DNA of 46,500 nucleotides. Origin: an uncultured Bacilli bacterium (lineage in GTDB: Bacteria; Bacillota_I; Bacilli_A; RF39; UBA660). This document shows, in pieces, positions 26,308 through 34,853 of the stretch; the first letter of the stretch is position 1, and the number at the start of each line of letters is the position of its first letter. Position numbers and translations under genes: made by a program. The notes beneath the pieces are model-generated. The model saw only the letters and a program-made list of their open reading frames with translations, did no database searches and was not told the DNA's origin. The stretch covers positions 1-46,500 of the forward strand of contig CAKOJJ010000009.1 in NCBI GenBank assembly GCA_934089275.1, given 5' to 3'.

Positions 26308-26961
26308 ATGAAAAAAATATTGATTATTACAAGTCTTGTTTTATTAACCTTAGCTGGCATTTTTACACCAAAGTTTTTACCAAAAGAAAATAAACATGAA
26401 GATAAAAAAGAAGAAAAAAACATAATTACTGTAACTTCAATAACTGAAAAAGTATTCAAAGAAGAATTCACTACATTGATGAAAAAAAGCGATGCCGTAG
26501 TAAAAGGTAAAGTTGTATCGGTAAATTTTGAAACTTTTGCAGGAAATGCTTGGACAAAAATTACATTACACATTGATGATGTTTTTAAAGGAGAAGTTAA
26601 GAAAAAGCAAGATCTTGATATATATTACCTCGGTGGATATGTTTCTTTAAACGATCATATTAATTTTTATAAAGATTCAGAAAGATTTTCCAATTTAAGT
26701 GCAAAGGAAAAAGCCAATACAGTTCTTAAAGAAATAGTAGATGGAGAAGAATTTATTACTAAAGATGAAGAATTAATTCTATGTATCGTAAAAACGTCAG
26801 AAGAATCACCTTTACCTAAAGGAAGTTATACACGTCTTTATGCTTCAGGTATGTTAAAAGAAAAAGATAATCAATTTGTTCAAGTATATGGAGAATTTGA
26901 TCCAAAGTTTACAATTGATAAAAATAAATTGAATAATATAAAGAAATTAATTAACGAATAA
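26308..26961 (+). CDS. Membrane-anchored extracellular protein of sigma module 1
   Basis: A 217-residue protein with a signal anchor (IIITSLVLLTLAGIFT) but no lipobox cysteine, then an acidic linker and a beta-rich domain starting MKKSDAVVKGKVVSV. KSDAVVKGKV followed by DDVFKGEV resembles secreted stress/oligosaccharide-binding-fold proteins of Bacillota. It is unique to module 1, lies 21 bases after the anti-sigma gene, and may be a sensor or target of the sigma factor. Function unknown. Confidence 0.7.
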   Translation: MKKILIITSLVLLTLAGIFTPKFLPKENKHEDKKEEKNIITVTSITEKVFKEEFTTLMKKSDAVVKGKVVSVNFETFAGNAWTKITLHIDDVFKGEVKKKQDLDIYYLGGYVSLNDHINFYKDSERFSNLSAKEKANTVLKEIVDGEEFITKDEELILCIVKTSEESPLPKGSYTRLYASGMLKEKDNQFVQVYGEFDPKFTIDKNKLNNIKKLINE

Positions 26962-26980
26962 AAAATATTTGTTATTATAG

Positions 26981-27011
26981 AAGTGTAATAAATCAATATT
27001 ACACTTTTTTT
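26981..27011 (+). terminator. Terminator of sigma module 1
   Basis: A perfect 10-bp stem AAGTGTAATA/TATTACACTT with a 6-base loop and a T run. Confidence 0.9.
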
Positions 27012-27018
27012 ATTTTAA

Positions 27019-27046
27019 TGTGACTTTTAATTAGTTTAAATCGTTG
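27019..27046 (+). promoter_or_regulatory. Putative ECF promoter of sigma module 2
   Basis: TGTGAC (27019-27024), 16 bases, TCGTTG (27041-27046). Same elements and spacing as module 1. Confidence 0.65.
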
Positions 27047-27077
27047 TTAAGTTGAAAAAGATGGTGGAGTGATTATA

Positions 27078-27548
27078 ATGGGTGAACGTTTTAATGAATT
27101 ATATCAGCTGTATAAAAATGATATATATAGACTTGCATATAGTTATTTATTAAATGAACAAGATTCAGAAGATGTAATTCAAAAAGTTTATATAAAATTG
27201 TATAACAACAAAAAGATATTAGCACTTTCAAATAATGAAGCAAAGAGATGGTTATTTAGAATATGCATAAATGAATCAAAGGATATTTTAAAGTCTCCTT
27301 GGAAAAAATTAAAAGCAACTATAACCAACGATGTGAAAGATAATAAAACAAAAAATGATTCTTTAATAGATGCTTTAAACAACATAAATCCAGATTATAG
27401 AATACCATTGTATTTATTTTACTATGAAGGATACTCGATAAAAGAAATAGCCAGTCAATTAAATAAAAGTGAATCAGCAATAAAAATGCGTTTATTGAGA
27501 GGAAAAGAAGCATTAAGAAAAGAAATGGGAGGGAGTATAAATGAATAA
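27078..27548 (+). CDS. ECF sigma factor, module 2
   Basis: A 156-residue ECF sigma factor with region 2 (DIYRLAYSYLLNEQDSEDVI) and region 4 (YRIPLYLFYYEGYSIKEIA, SESAIKMRLLRGKEAL). ATG 27078 matches the module 1 start (MGERF/MNERF) and has GGTGGAG just upstream; a GTG at 27069 is less likely. The anti-sigma gene overlaps its 3' end by 8 bases. Confidence 0.92.
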   Translation: MGERFNELYQLYKNDIYRLAYSYLLNEQDSEDVIQKVYIKLYNNKKILALSNNEAKRWLFRICINESKDILKSPWKKLKATITNDVKDNKTKNDSLIDALNNINPDYRIPLYLFYYEGYSIKEIASQLNKSESAIKMRLLRGKEALRKEMGGSINE

Positions 27549-28374
27549 GATAAATGATCGTTTTAATAATACTTTTGATAATATTAAGTTATCCAAATCA
27601 CAATCAAATGACTTAAATCAAAAGATAATCCTTGGTTATAAAAAAAGAAAAAGAAATAAGAAAATCATTTTTTCTATATTAGTTATTACTAGCATGTTAT
27701 TAATTGGAACTGGAGTAACTTATGCTAATGAAATAAAAGAAATTGTTACATCAATATTTACCAAGTCTTACACAGAAAAAGTTGATAATAATGATGTTCA
27801 AAAAATCAAATTAAAATATAATGGAGTAAAAAAAATAAATTATGAAGCTGATTTGAAAGAGCCAACTGGTAGTGGTATTGATTCTTCAAAGAATGAGCCA
27901 ATAGATAAAGAAAGTTATTCAATGTACACATATGAAGAACTAGAAAAAGAATTAGGTATAAAACTTTTAAGAAATGATTTATTTAAAAGAGATAAATTTA
28001 TTTTAAAAACTTTAGAAAAGAAAGATGGGAAGATAGCAACTATATATCTTTATATGGGTAATGTATTCATGTATGATAATAAAGAAAACAAAAACGTATC
28101 AATTGTTAATTTTAGTATTTTAATAAAAACTAAATATGCTGAAAGAAAAGAAAACAGTGAATTAAACCACGGAAACTATACTGATGAAACTATTCCAAAG
28201 TATAAAGTTGGAAAACTTGGCACAATGGCATATGGAATTGAATATGGAAGAAGGAGAAGTGTGTATATGGAATATGATGATGTTCTATATAGTTTCACTT
28301 TAAATCCTGGTGCTGATTATCGTAATAAATCTGATGAAGAAGTTCAGAAGATATTAGACGGATTCCATTATTAA
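27541..28374 (+). CDS. Putative anti-sigma factor, module 2
   Basis: A 277-residue paralogue of the module 1 protein: a short basic N-terminus, one helix (IIFSILVITSMLLIGTGVTYA), and an extracellular domain with YTYEELEKELGIKLLRNDLF, IKTKYAERKE and ILDGFHY. The retained N-terminal segment before the membrane is where it should contact its sigma factor. No zinc motif is visible. It is translationally coupled to the sigma gene. Confidence 0.75.
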   Translation: MNKINDRFNNTFDNIKLSKSQSNDLNQKIILGYKKRKRNKKIIFSILVITSMLLIGTGVTYANEIKEIVTSIFTKSYTEKVDNNDVQKIKLKYNGVKKINYEADLKEPTGSGIDSSKNEPIDKESYSMYTYEELEKELGIKLLRNDLFKRDKFILKTLEKKDGKIATIYLYMGNVFMYDNKENKNVSIVNFSILIKTKYAERKENSELNHGNYTDETIPKYKVGKLGTMAYGIEYGRRRSVYMEYDDVLYSFTLNPGADYRNKSDEEVQKILDGFHY

Positions 28375-28403
28375 AAGTGTAACGTTAAAAATTACACTTT
28401 TTT
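28373..28403 (+). terminator. Terminator of sigma module 2
   Basis: Stem AAAAGTGTAA/TTACACTTT with a 9-base loop, then T-rich sequence; it overlaps the stop codon and resembles the module 1 terminator. Confidence 0.8.
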
Positions 28404-28447
28404 ATTTTAAGTAAAAATTTTAAATTTGATATAATATTTAAAAATTT

Positions 28448-28475
28448 TGTATGTTTTTTAATGTCTTAATCGTTA
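28448..28475 (+). promoter_or_regulatory. Putative ECF promoter of sigma module 3
   Basis: TGTATG (28448-28453), 16 bases, TCGTTA (28470-28475). The -10 matches module 1 exactly; the -35 differs from TGTGAC at two or three bases, which may mean weaker or altered self-recognition. Confidence 0.5.
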
Positions 28476-28517
28476 ATAAAGTATAAGAATCAAAATATTA
28501 GAGAGGATGGTGCTATT

Positions 28518-28991
28518 TTGGAAGACTTATTTAAAGAAATATATGAAAAGTATTATAAAGATGTTTACAATATAGCATTCAGTTATACTCTTAGTAGTTG
28601 TGATACAGAAGATATTGTTCAAAAAGTATTTATTAAACTCTTTAAAAATATAAAAAAGTTTAATAGTTCTGATATAAATGTAAAAAAGTGGTTATTTATA
28701 GTATGTGCAAACGAATCAAAGGACTTATTAAAATCATTTTGGAGAAGTAAAAAATCAAATTATGAATTAGAAGAGATTCCTTATAACATCAATACAGATA
28801 GTTTTATAATTCTTGATATCTTAAAGAATTTTGATTCAAAATATCGAATTCCATTTTATTTACATTATTATGAAGGATATACATCTAAAGAAATTGCAGA
28901 GATATTGAAAATTTCAAAAAGTGCTGTTGAAGTTAGATTGTTTAGAATAAAAAAGATGATAAAAGATAAGTTAGGAGATGATTTTTTATGA
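28518..28991 (+). CDS. ECF sigma factor, module 3
   Basis: A 157-residue ECF sigma factor with region 2 (DVYNIAFSYTLSSCDTEDIV) and region 4 (YRIPFYLHYYEGYTSKEIA, SKSAVEVRLFRIKKMI). The start is TTG at 28518 with AGGA upstream; no ATG lies near the conserved N-terminus. It is the most diverged of the three, in step with its altered -35 box. It overlaps the anti-sigma gene by 4 bases (ATGA). Confidence 0.9.
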   Translation: MEDLFKEIYEKYYKDVYNIAFSYTLSSCDTEDIVQKVFIKLFKNIKKFNSSDINVKKWLFIVCANESKDLLKSFWRSKKSNYELEEIPYNINTDSFIILDILKNFDSKYRIPFYLHYYEGYTSKEIAEILKISKSAVEVRLFRIKKMIKDKLGDDFL

Positions 28992-29773
28992 AAAAAATAG
29001 ACAAAATGACTAAAAAATTTTTTGATGAATTACCTGTATCCAATCAAAAAAAAGTTGAGATATATGAAGCCATCGTTAATAAAAAAGAAAAATATAAATT
29101 TCATCATTTAGTAACGGCTGTAACTTGTTGTTTTATTCTATTAATAGGAATATTTTCTGTTGTATATGCTGAACAAATAGGAGATGTTTTCAATACATTA
29201 AAAGTAAAATATTTAGAGAAAATAGTTGATGATAAAAAATATATTGTTCCAGACGTTAAAAGTGATTCTCAAGCTGTCATTAATTATAAAGCTGATTTAG
29301 TTAAAGATATGAGTTATTCATATGATGAATTAAATGATAAATTAGGAATTAATATTTTAAGAAATTCATTGTTTAAGAAAAATGACTTTACAATAACATG
29401 TAATGAAAAGAAAGACAACAATATTGGATTTTTAGTATTAAAAATGGATAATGCCTTTGATGAACAACCTAAATATGGAGGAAATTATTATCGTGAGGTT
29501 ATACTTGTTAGATTTGAAGTTATTATAGCAACAAAATATGCTGAAAGAAAAGCTGGAAGAACTTATTCCTATTTTACTAAATCTGAAGAATTTTATATAA
29601 ATAATTTGAATACAAAAGCCATATTAATCCGCATGGATGGAGATTATAGTGATAACATGTGGGAGGTTAGATTTGATTATAATAATATTTCTTATCACTT
29701 ATCATTTATATTTGCAACATCAGGCAATCATCGAGAAGAGTTAATAAATATCTTAAATTCATTTGAAATCTAG
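28988..29773 (+). CDS. Putative anti-sigma factor, module 3
   Basis: A 261-residue membrane protein of the same family: a cytosolic N-terminus, one helix (TAVTCCFILLIGIFSVVYA), and an extracellular part with YSYDELNDKLGINILRNSLF, IATKYAERKA and a C-terminal ILNSFEI. It is the most diverged member. A clear terminator hairpin is not visible downstream. Confidence 0.75.
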   Translation: MKKIDKMTKKFFDELPVSNQKKVEIYEAIVNKKEKYKFHHLVTAVTCCFILLIGIFSVVYAEQIGDVFNTLKVKYLEKIVDDKKYIVPDVKSDSQAVINYKADLVKDMSYSYDELNDKLGINILRNSLFKKNDFTITCNEKKDNNIGFLVLKMDNAFDEQPKYGGNYYREVILVRFEVIIATKYAERKAGRTYSYFTKSEEFYINNLNTKAILIRMDGDYSDNMWEVRFDYNNISYHLSFIFATSGNHREELINILNSFEI

Positions 29774-29858
29774 TTAAATTAATTACACTTTTTTAGTTTA
29801 GTATATGTAATAAATTTAAATATGACACATATATTTTAACTATAAAGGAGAGGTAATT

Positions 29859-31337
29859 ATGGAGATGAAAGACATAATTAAAGATATATCCGCAAGAGGA
29901 AACGGATCAATATATCTAGGAGTTGTTGGTACAGTTAGAACTGGTAAATCAACTTTTATAAAAAAAGTAATTGAAAATTTAGTCGTTCCAAATATAGAAG
30001 ACGAATACGATAAGAAAAAATGTTTAGATGAAATTCCTCAATCATCAAATGGAAAACAGATTATGACTACTGAGCCAAAATTTGTTCCATCACAAGGGGC
30101 CGTAATTAAAATAGATGACTTTAAAACAAACATCAAACTTATTGACTGTGTTGGTTATGTTATTGATGGAGCAATCGGGTATGAAGATGCTGAATCTAAC
30201 CCAAGGCTAGTAAATACGCCTTGGTACCCAGAAGCGATCCCATTTATCGAGGCAGCCGAAATTGGAACTGAAAAAGTTATAAAAGATCATTCAACAATTG
30301 GAATTGTTATAACTACTGATGGATCTTTTGGTGAGTTTAAAAGAAGTGATTATATAGATGGTGAAACTAAAGTAATTGAAGAACTTAAAAGTATAAATAA
30401 ACCATTTATTGTTATTCTTAACACTACTCATACAGATAATCCAGATACATTAAAGGTAAAGATGGAAATTGAAGAGAAACATGGAGTAAAAGTAATTCCT
30501 TTAAATGTTGAAGCTATGGGTAAAAAAGAAATCAATGATATTTTAAGAAGTGCAATTGATGAATTCCCAATTGTTGATGTTGAAGTAAAACTTCCTGAAT
30601 GGGTACACGTTTTACCAAACAAAAATGAAATAAAAATGCATTATCTAAATAAAATAAAAGAAAGTGTTGTTAACGTCAACAAAATGGGCGATGTTAATTC
30701 GATAATCAATTATTATACTGATTCGGATATTATATCACGAGCATATATAAGTGAATTTGATGCTGGTACTGGTGTTGTTTCACTAAACCTTGATAGTTCT
30801 GATGAGCTTTATAATGAAACTTTAAAGAATATTGTCGGATATTCAAATGTAAGTAAAGCAAGTATCCTAAAAGTATTCTCAAGATATCATGAAAGCGAAG
30901 AAGAAAATAAATGCTTATCTGAGGCTTTAAAAATGGCTCATGGATGTGGATACGGAATTGTCTACCCAACATTAAAAGATATGATGCTTGAAAAACCAGA
31001 AATCATAAAACAAGGTACACGTTATGGAGTAAGATTAAAAGCTAAAGCTAGTTCAATTCATATGATTAAGGTTGATGTTGAATCCACTTTTGAACCGATC
31101 ATTGGAACTGAAGTTCAATCTAAAGAATTAATTGACTATATTATGAGAGATTATAATGATGATCCTACAAGTATTTGGAAAAGTGAAATATTTGGTAGAA
31201 GCTTAGATGAAATCGTTAAAGAAGGTATTCAAACTAAATTAATGATGATGAAAGATTCTACTCGTTATAAACTTTCAAGTACTGTTAGTAAGATTGTAAA
31301 TAAAGGCTCTGATAAATTAATTGCTATTGTATTATAG
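29859..31337 (+). CDS. spoIVA: Stage IV sporulation protein A (spore coat ATPase)
   Basis: This 492-residue protein is full length for SpoIVA, the ATPase that polymerises on the forespore outer membrane as the basement layer of the coat. It has Walker A GVVGTVRTGKST (residues 21-32), the SpoIVA-specific GAIGYEDAESNPRLVNTPWY and DHSTIGIVITTDGSFGE segments, and the conserved hydrophobic C-terminal end (KLIAIVL) used to reach SpoVM. GGAGAGG precedes the ATG. It is the strongest evidence that this lineage forms spores or recently did. Confidence 0.97.
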   Translation: MEMKDIIKDISARGNGSIYLGVVGTVRTGKSTFIKKVIENLVVPNIEDEYDKKKCLDEIPQSSNGKQIMTTEPKFVPSQGAVIKIDDFKTNIKLIDCVGYVIDGAIGYEDAESNPRLVNTPWYPEAIPFIEAAEIGTEKVIKDHSTIGIVITTDGSFGEFKRSDYIDGETKVIEELKSINKPFIVILNTTHTDNPDTLKVKMEIEEKHGVKVIPLNVEAMGKKEINDILRSAIDEFPIVDVEVKLPEWVHVLPNKNEIKMHYLNKIKESVVNVNKMGDVNSIINYYTDSDIISRAYISEFDAGTGVVSLNLDSSDELYNETLKNIVGYSNVSKASILKVFSRYHESEEENKCLSEALKMAHGCGYGIVYPTLKDMMLEKPEIIKQGTRYGVRLKAKASSIHMIKVDVESTFEPIIGTEVQSKELIDYIMRDYNDDPTSIWKSEIFGRSLDEIVKEGIQTKLMMMKDSTRYKLSSTVSKIVNKGSDKLIAIVL

Positions 31338-31350
31338 TAAATAAAACGTA

Positions 31351-31378
31351 AAAGAATATGTAAAATATTCTTTTTTTT
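31351..31378 (+). terminator. Terminator after spoIVA
   Basis: Stem AAAGAATAT/ATATTCTTT with a 5-base loop, followed by T8 (31371-31378). Confidence 0.85.
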
Positions 31379-31411
31379 ATTTTTTAACTTTATAATAAAA
31401 GTGGTGATATC

Positions 31412-32128
31412 ATGAAAGATTTACACAGCCATTTTTTATATGGTGTTGATGACGGATCAAAAAGTTTAGAAGAAACAAAAGAAATGCTTAAAAACGCTCA
31501 TGAATGTGGCGTTACCGATATTGTTTTTACACCTCATTATATTGATGAATCTAAATATATAAGTGAAGTAAGTGAAAATGAAAAAATATTTAATACTATA
31601 AAGGAAGTTGCTGAAGATTTAAATATAAATATCTATTTAGGTAATGAAGTATATATCAGCAATAATATTTTAAAACTTTATAAAGAAAAAAAACTTACAA
31701 CAATAAATAATAGCCGATATATGTTGATTGAAATACCAATGCATTCTAAGATTAATGAAGTAAAATCAATATTTTTTGAACTTATAAGTAATGGTATAGT
31801 TCCAATACTTGCTCATCCAGAAAGATATGAAGCTTACTATAAGGATTATGAATTCTTTTATACATTAAGAAGTATGGGAGTTTTAATGCAAATCAACTTT
31901 GCTTCTTTAGCTGGATTATACGGTCGTCATGCCAAAACAATGGCTAAAAATCTTTTAAAACTTAATCTTATCAGTTTTGTTGGAAGCGATATTCATCATC
32001 CAGATAATCGTTTCAATTATTTAAAAAAATGTGAAAAAATAATTTTAAAATGTGTTGGTGTTGAAAAAAGTAAAGCAATACTAGAAGATAACTTTACAAA
32101 AGTCATAAAAAATGAAGAAATAAACTGA
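31412..32128 (+). CDS. CpsB/YwqE-type protein-tyrosine phosphatase (PHP domain)
   Basis: A 238-residue PHP-fold phosphatase with metal motifs DLHSHFLYGVDDGS (residues 3-16), TPHY, GNEVYI, LAHPERYE and GSDIHHPDNR. It dephosphorylates the tyrosine cluster of the BY-kinase encoded next, forming the CpsB/CpsD/CpsC switch that controls surface polysaccharide output. GTGGTGAT precedes the ATG. Confidence 0.93.
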   Translation: MKDLHSHFLYGVDDGSKSLEETKEMLKNAHECGVTDIVFTPHYIDESKYISEVSENEKIFNTIKEVAEDLNINIYLGNEVYISNNILKLYKEKKLTTINNSRYMLIEIPMHSKINEVKSIFFELISNGIVPILAHPERYEAYYKDYEFFYTLRSMGVLMQINFASLAGLYGRHAKTMAKNLLKLNLISFVGSDIHHPDNRFNYLKKCEKIILKCVGVEKSKAILEDNFTKVIKNEEIN

Positions 32129-32171
32129 TTATTCATGATATAATAACTATATAATAAAAAGGTGGATTTAT

Positions 32172-32852
32172 ATGTTAGAAGAATTAAATTTGTTATCTAA
32201 TCCTAAATCAAGAGTTGCTGAAGCCGTTAAAACAATCAGAACAAATCTTGAATTTAGTTTAGTTAATGGTGGAGAAAAAAAGATTATGCTAACTTCGACA
32301 GAACCAGGTGAGGGGAAAAGTTTTATAGCTGCATCTCTTGCTCAAAGTTATGCATTATCCGGTAAAAAAGTTTTAATAATCGACTGTGATCTTCGTAGAG
32401 GAAGACAATATGAAATATTTGGTGTTTCCAATGGAAAAGGTTTATCCAATATTTTAATCTCTGATTTATCAGGAGTAAAAATTGAAACGATAAAAACCAA
32501 ACTCAAAGGAGTTTACTTGCTTCCGAGTGGAACAGTACCTCCTAATCCAAGTGAACTTTTAGAAAGTAAACGCATGGGAAAACTTATTGATATGCTTGAA
32601 AAAAATTATGACATTATTATTTTTGACTGTCCTCCAGTAGTTGGTTTATCAGATGCTTTAGTTGTAACTAAATATGTATCTACAACTGTAATAGTAACAG
32701 CTTATAAACAAACTAGTGAAGATATGCTTAAGAAAACTGTAAAAGCATTAGAAGGAGTAAATGCACACATAGCAGGTGTTATATTAAATAAAGTACCAGC
32801 CACTAAAAATGGATACTATAACAAATACTATGATGCATACTATGGAGGTTAG
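32172..32852 (+). CDS. BY-kinase (CpsD/YwqD-type tyrosine kinase)
   Basis: A 226-residue bacterial tyrosine kinase with Walker A STEPGEGKS (42-50), Walker A' VLIIDCDLRRG (D71, D73), Walker B IIIFDCPPV, and a C-terminal tyrosine cluster (GYYNKYYDAYYGG), the autophosphorylation site. As in other Bacillota, the activating membrane part is a separate protein, encoded directly downstream. Confidence 0.95.
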   Translation: MLEELNLLSNPKSRVAEAVKTIRTNLEFSLVNGGEKKIMLTSTEPGEGKSFIAASLAQSYALSGKKVLIIDCDLRRGRQYEIFGVSNGKGLSNILISDLSGVKIETIKTKLKGVYLLPSGTVPPNPSELLESKRMGKLIDMLEKNYDIIIFDCPPVVGLSDALVVTKYVSTTVIVTAYKQTSEDMLKKTVKALEGVNAHIAGVILNKVPATKNGYYNKYYDAYYGG

Positions 32853-32854
32853 TT

Positions 32855-33580
32855 ATGGAAGAATTAGATATAACTCAATTATTTAATTATTTTAAATCTA
32901 AAATAATATATATTATTTTTGCAACTTCAATATTCTTTTGTTTATCAAGTATTTATGTTAATAAATTTAGAGTACCTAAATATACAAGTGAAACAACAAT
33001 TCTTTTAAATCAAGCAAATGAAAATGCAGCTATAAATACAAGTGATGTCAATTTAAATAAATCTCTTGTTACAACATATGGTGAAATAATAAAGAGTAAA
33101 AGAGTTCTTAATCAAGTAATAGATAAACTAAATTTAGATTTAACTTATAAAGAATTAAATTCTATGGTAAGTGTAGGAGAGATAACAGATACTTCAATAA
33201 TAAGTATTAAAGTAACTGATAAAGATAATGAACTTGCATGCCAAATCGCGAATGAAATAGCTGACGTATTTGCATCAGAAATAGTTTCTATTTATAAAAT
33301 TGAAAACATCAGTACAATTGATAAAGCCGAAGTAAGTGAAGTTCCATCATCAGCATCAACTTTAAAAATTGTTGTAATTGGTTCTCTTATGGGAGCAATA
33401 CTTTCTATCGTTGTAATTTTCATAACTTTCTATTTTGATACAACTATTAAAGATGAAGAAGAAATAGAAAAAATTACTAATTTACCAGTTATTGGAGTTG
33501 TTCCAATAAGCTCCAGAATAAAAAATATGAAGAAAACAAAAAGAGAAGACATCGTTTTACCAATTGCAAAATCTAAATAA
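32855..33580 (+). CDS. Wzz/CpsC-type BY-kinase activator and chain-length regulator
   Basis: A 241-residue protein with two membrane helices (about 17-34 and 177-197) flanking an extracellular Wzz domain (YTSETTILLNQ, TYGEIIKSKRVL, ADVFASEI). Its cytosolic C-terminus (LPVIGVVPI) would dock on the BY-kinase. GGAGG and a two-base gap couple it to the kinase. No glycosyltransferase or flippase genes follow, so the polysaccharide it controls must be encoded elsewhere. Confidence 0.93.
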   Translation: MEELDITQLFNYFKSKIIYIIFATSIFFCLSSIYVNKFRVPKYTSETTILLNQANENAAINTSDVNLNKSLVTTYGEIIKSKRVLNQVIDKLNLDLTYKELNSMVSVGEITDTSIISIKVTDKDNELACQIANEIADVFASEIVSIYKIENISTIDKAEVSEVPSSASTLKIVVIGSLMGAILSIVVIFITFYFDTTIKDEEEIEKITNLPVIGVVPISSRIKNMKKTKREDIVLPIAKSK

Positions 33581-33608
33581 AATAATAAACCGAATTTAAG
33601 GTGATGAT

Positions 33609-34397
33609 ATGTTAAATATAAATGAATATTCAAAAGAAGACCTTTATAAAATATTTTTAAGTAAAATTGATGATTTATCAAGATTTAGATTAGAAAGTAT
33701 AGATACAACTTTGTCTATTTATAAAATGAAATTTACTAATTTAGGTTTTATTTTAACAGAAACTAGTTGTTATAATAAAAAAATTTATTTAAAAAGAAAT
33801 CAACTTGGTTTTTATGTTGATGAAAGAGAATCGTTTAAAACTGATGAAGCTTTTGAAAACTATAATGCTAGTGTCATGTTCTTAAATGAACATATAGAAG
33901 AGTTTGAAATAATTAATAATCTTTTAAAAGATAAAGAAGCTATTTTAAACGGATACTATTATACTGATAGAGTCAATGAAACAGATTTAGAGATAATAGT
34001 AAAAGTTTTAGGATATGGTTCAATTAGAGAAGATGAAATTCATGAAGATTGTCCACAACATCCAAGCGAAGAATATAAAAAAATAATTGCTTTAATCGAA
34101 AGATGCAATGATAAAAAGAATCATAAACAAGTGGCAGTGGAAACGATTAATATATTAAATGATATATTTAAAGATAGTTATGAATTTAAAATAAAATTAA
34201 AACGTGATAAATATGGTCATGATTTTGATTCAGAATATGGTATTTTAGTTATCGATAAATTAAGTAAAGACATGCATATGCTTTATGGAGTTGAAAATGA
34301 CTTAGTATTCAAAGAAGATTTGGATAAATATGCTGGATATACTTATTATTTGGATATGTATATAAAAATAATAATGAAATGTATTGATAAACAATAA
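33609..34397 (+). CDS. Protein of unknown function (262 residues)
   Basis: A soluble, acidic, mixed alpha/beta protein with no signal, membrane helix or motif I recognise. A central segment HEDCPQHPSEEYKKI contains a Cys and two His, which might bind metal. It sits 28 bases after the Wzz gene behind AAGGTGAT and may belong to that operon. Confidence 0.7.
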   Translation: MLNINEYSKEDLYKIFLSKIDDLSRFRLESIDTTLSIYKMKFTNLGFILTETSCYNKKIYLKRNQLGFYVDERESFKTDEAFENYNASVMFLNEHIEEFEIINNLLKDKEAILNGYYYTDRVNETDLEIIVKVLGYGSIREDEIHEDCPQHPSEEYKKIIALIERCNDKKNHKQVAVETINILNDIFKDSYEFKIKLKRDKYGHDFDSEYGILVIDKLSKDMHMLYGVENDLVFKEDLDKYAGYTYYLDMYIKIIMKCIDKQ

Positions 34398-34407
34398 TAA
34401 ATCAAAA

Positions 34408-34435
34408 AAAATAACGAAAAAACGTTATTTTTTAT
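34408..34435 (+). terminator. Terminator of BY-kinase operon
   Basis: Stem AAAATAACG/CGTTATTTT with a 6-base A loop and a T run. Confidence 0.85.
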
Positions 34436-34514
34436 TGCATTTAAGATAATTTTTTGCTACATTTTATATGTAGGGTAAACCTACTAGAAAAAATATATGG
34501 GAGGTACATTTAAT

Positions 34515-34787
34515 ATGTCAAAAACTGAATTAGTAGAATTTGTTGCTGCTGAAACTGGATTAACTAAAGCTGATGCAGGAAGAGCAGTAGACGCTATGTT
34601 GAAAGGAATCGAAAAAGGACTTAAAGAAAGTCAAAAAGTTGCATTCGTTGGATTTGGAACTTTCTCTTCAAAAGTAAGACCTGCTAGAGAAGGAATTAAT
34701 CCATTAACTAAAGAACCAATGAAAATTGCTGCTAAAAATGTTGTTTCATTTAAAGCAGGAAGCAAATTAAAAGACGCTTTAAATTAA
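34515..34787 (+). CDS. hup: DNA-binding protein HU
   Basis: A 90-residue HU/IHF family protein with MSKTELVEFVAAETGLTK, the GFGTFSSKVRPAREGINP arm and the VSFKAGSKLKDAL end. It bends and compacts DNA. ATG 34515 has GGGAGGT at 34499-34505; the open frame's earlier ATG at 34497 precedes that site and adds a spurious six residues. A short palindrome GTAGG-N5-CCTAC (34470-34484) lies in the leader. Confidence 0.96.
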   Translation: MSKTELVEFVAAETGLTKADAGRAVDAMLKGIEKGLKESQKVAFVGFGTFSSKVRPAREGINPLTKEPMKIAAKNVVSFKAGSKLKDALN

Positions 34788-34794
34788 TAAATAT

Positions 34795-34824
34795 AGAACT
34801 CATTTACTTGAGTTCTTTTTTTTT
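34795..34824 (+). terminator. Terminator after HU gene
   Basis: Stem AGAACTCA/TGAGTTCT with a 6-base loop and a long T run. Confidence 0.9.
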
Positions 34825-34853
34825 ATGTTTTATAATTATTTTAGAGTGATGAT

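Noticed and set aside
34470..34484. GTAGG-N5-CCTAC palindrome before HU as a firm operator
   Set aside because: Only five base pairs and a single copy; kept as a remark in the HU entry.
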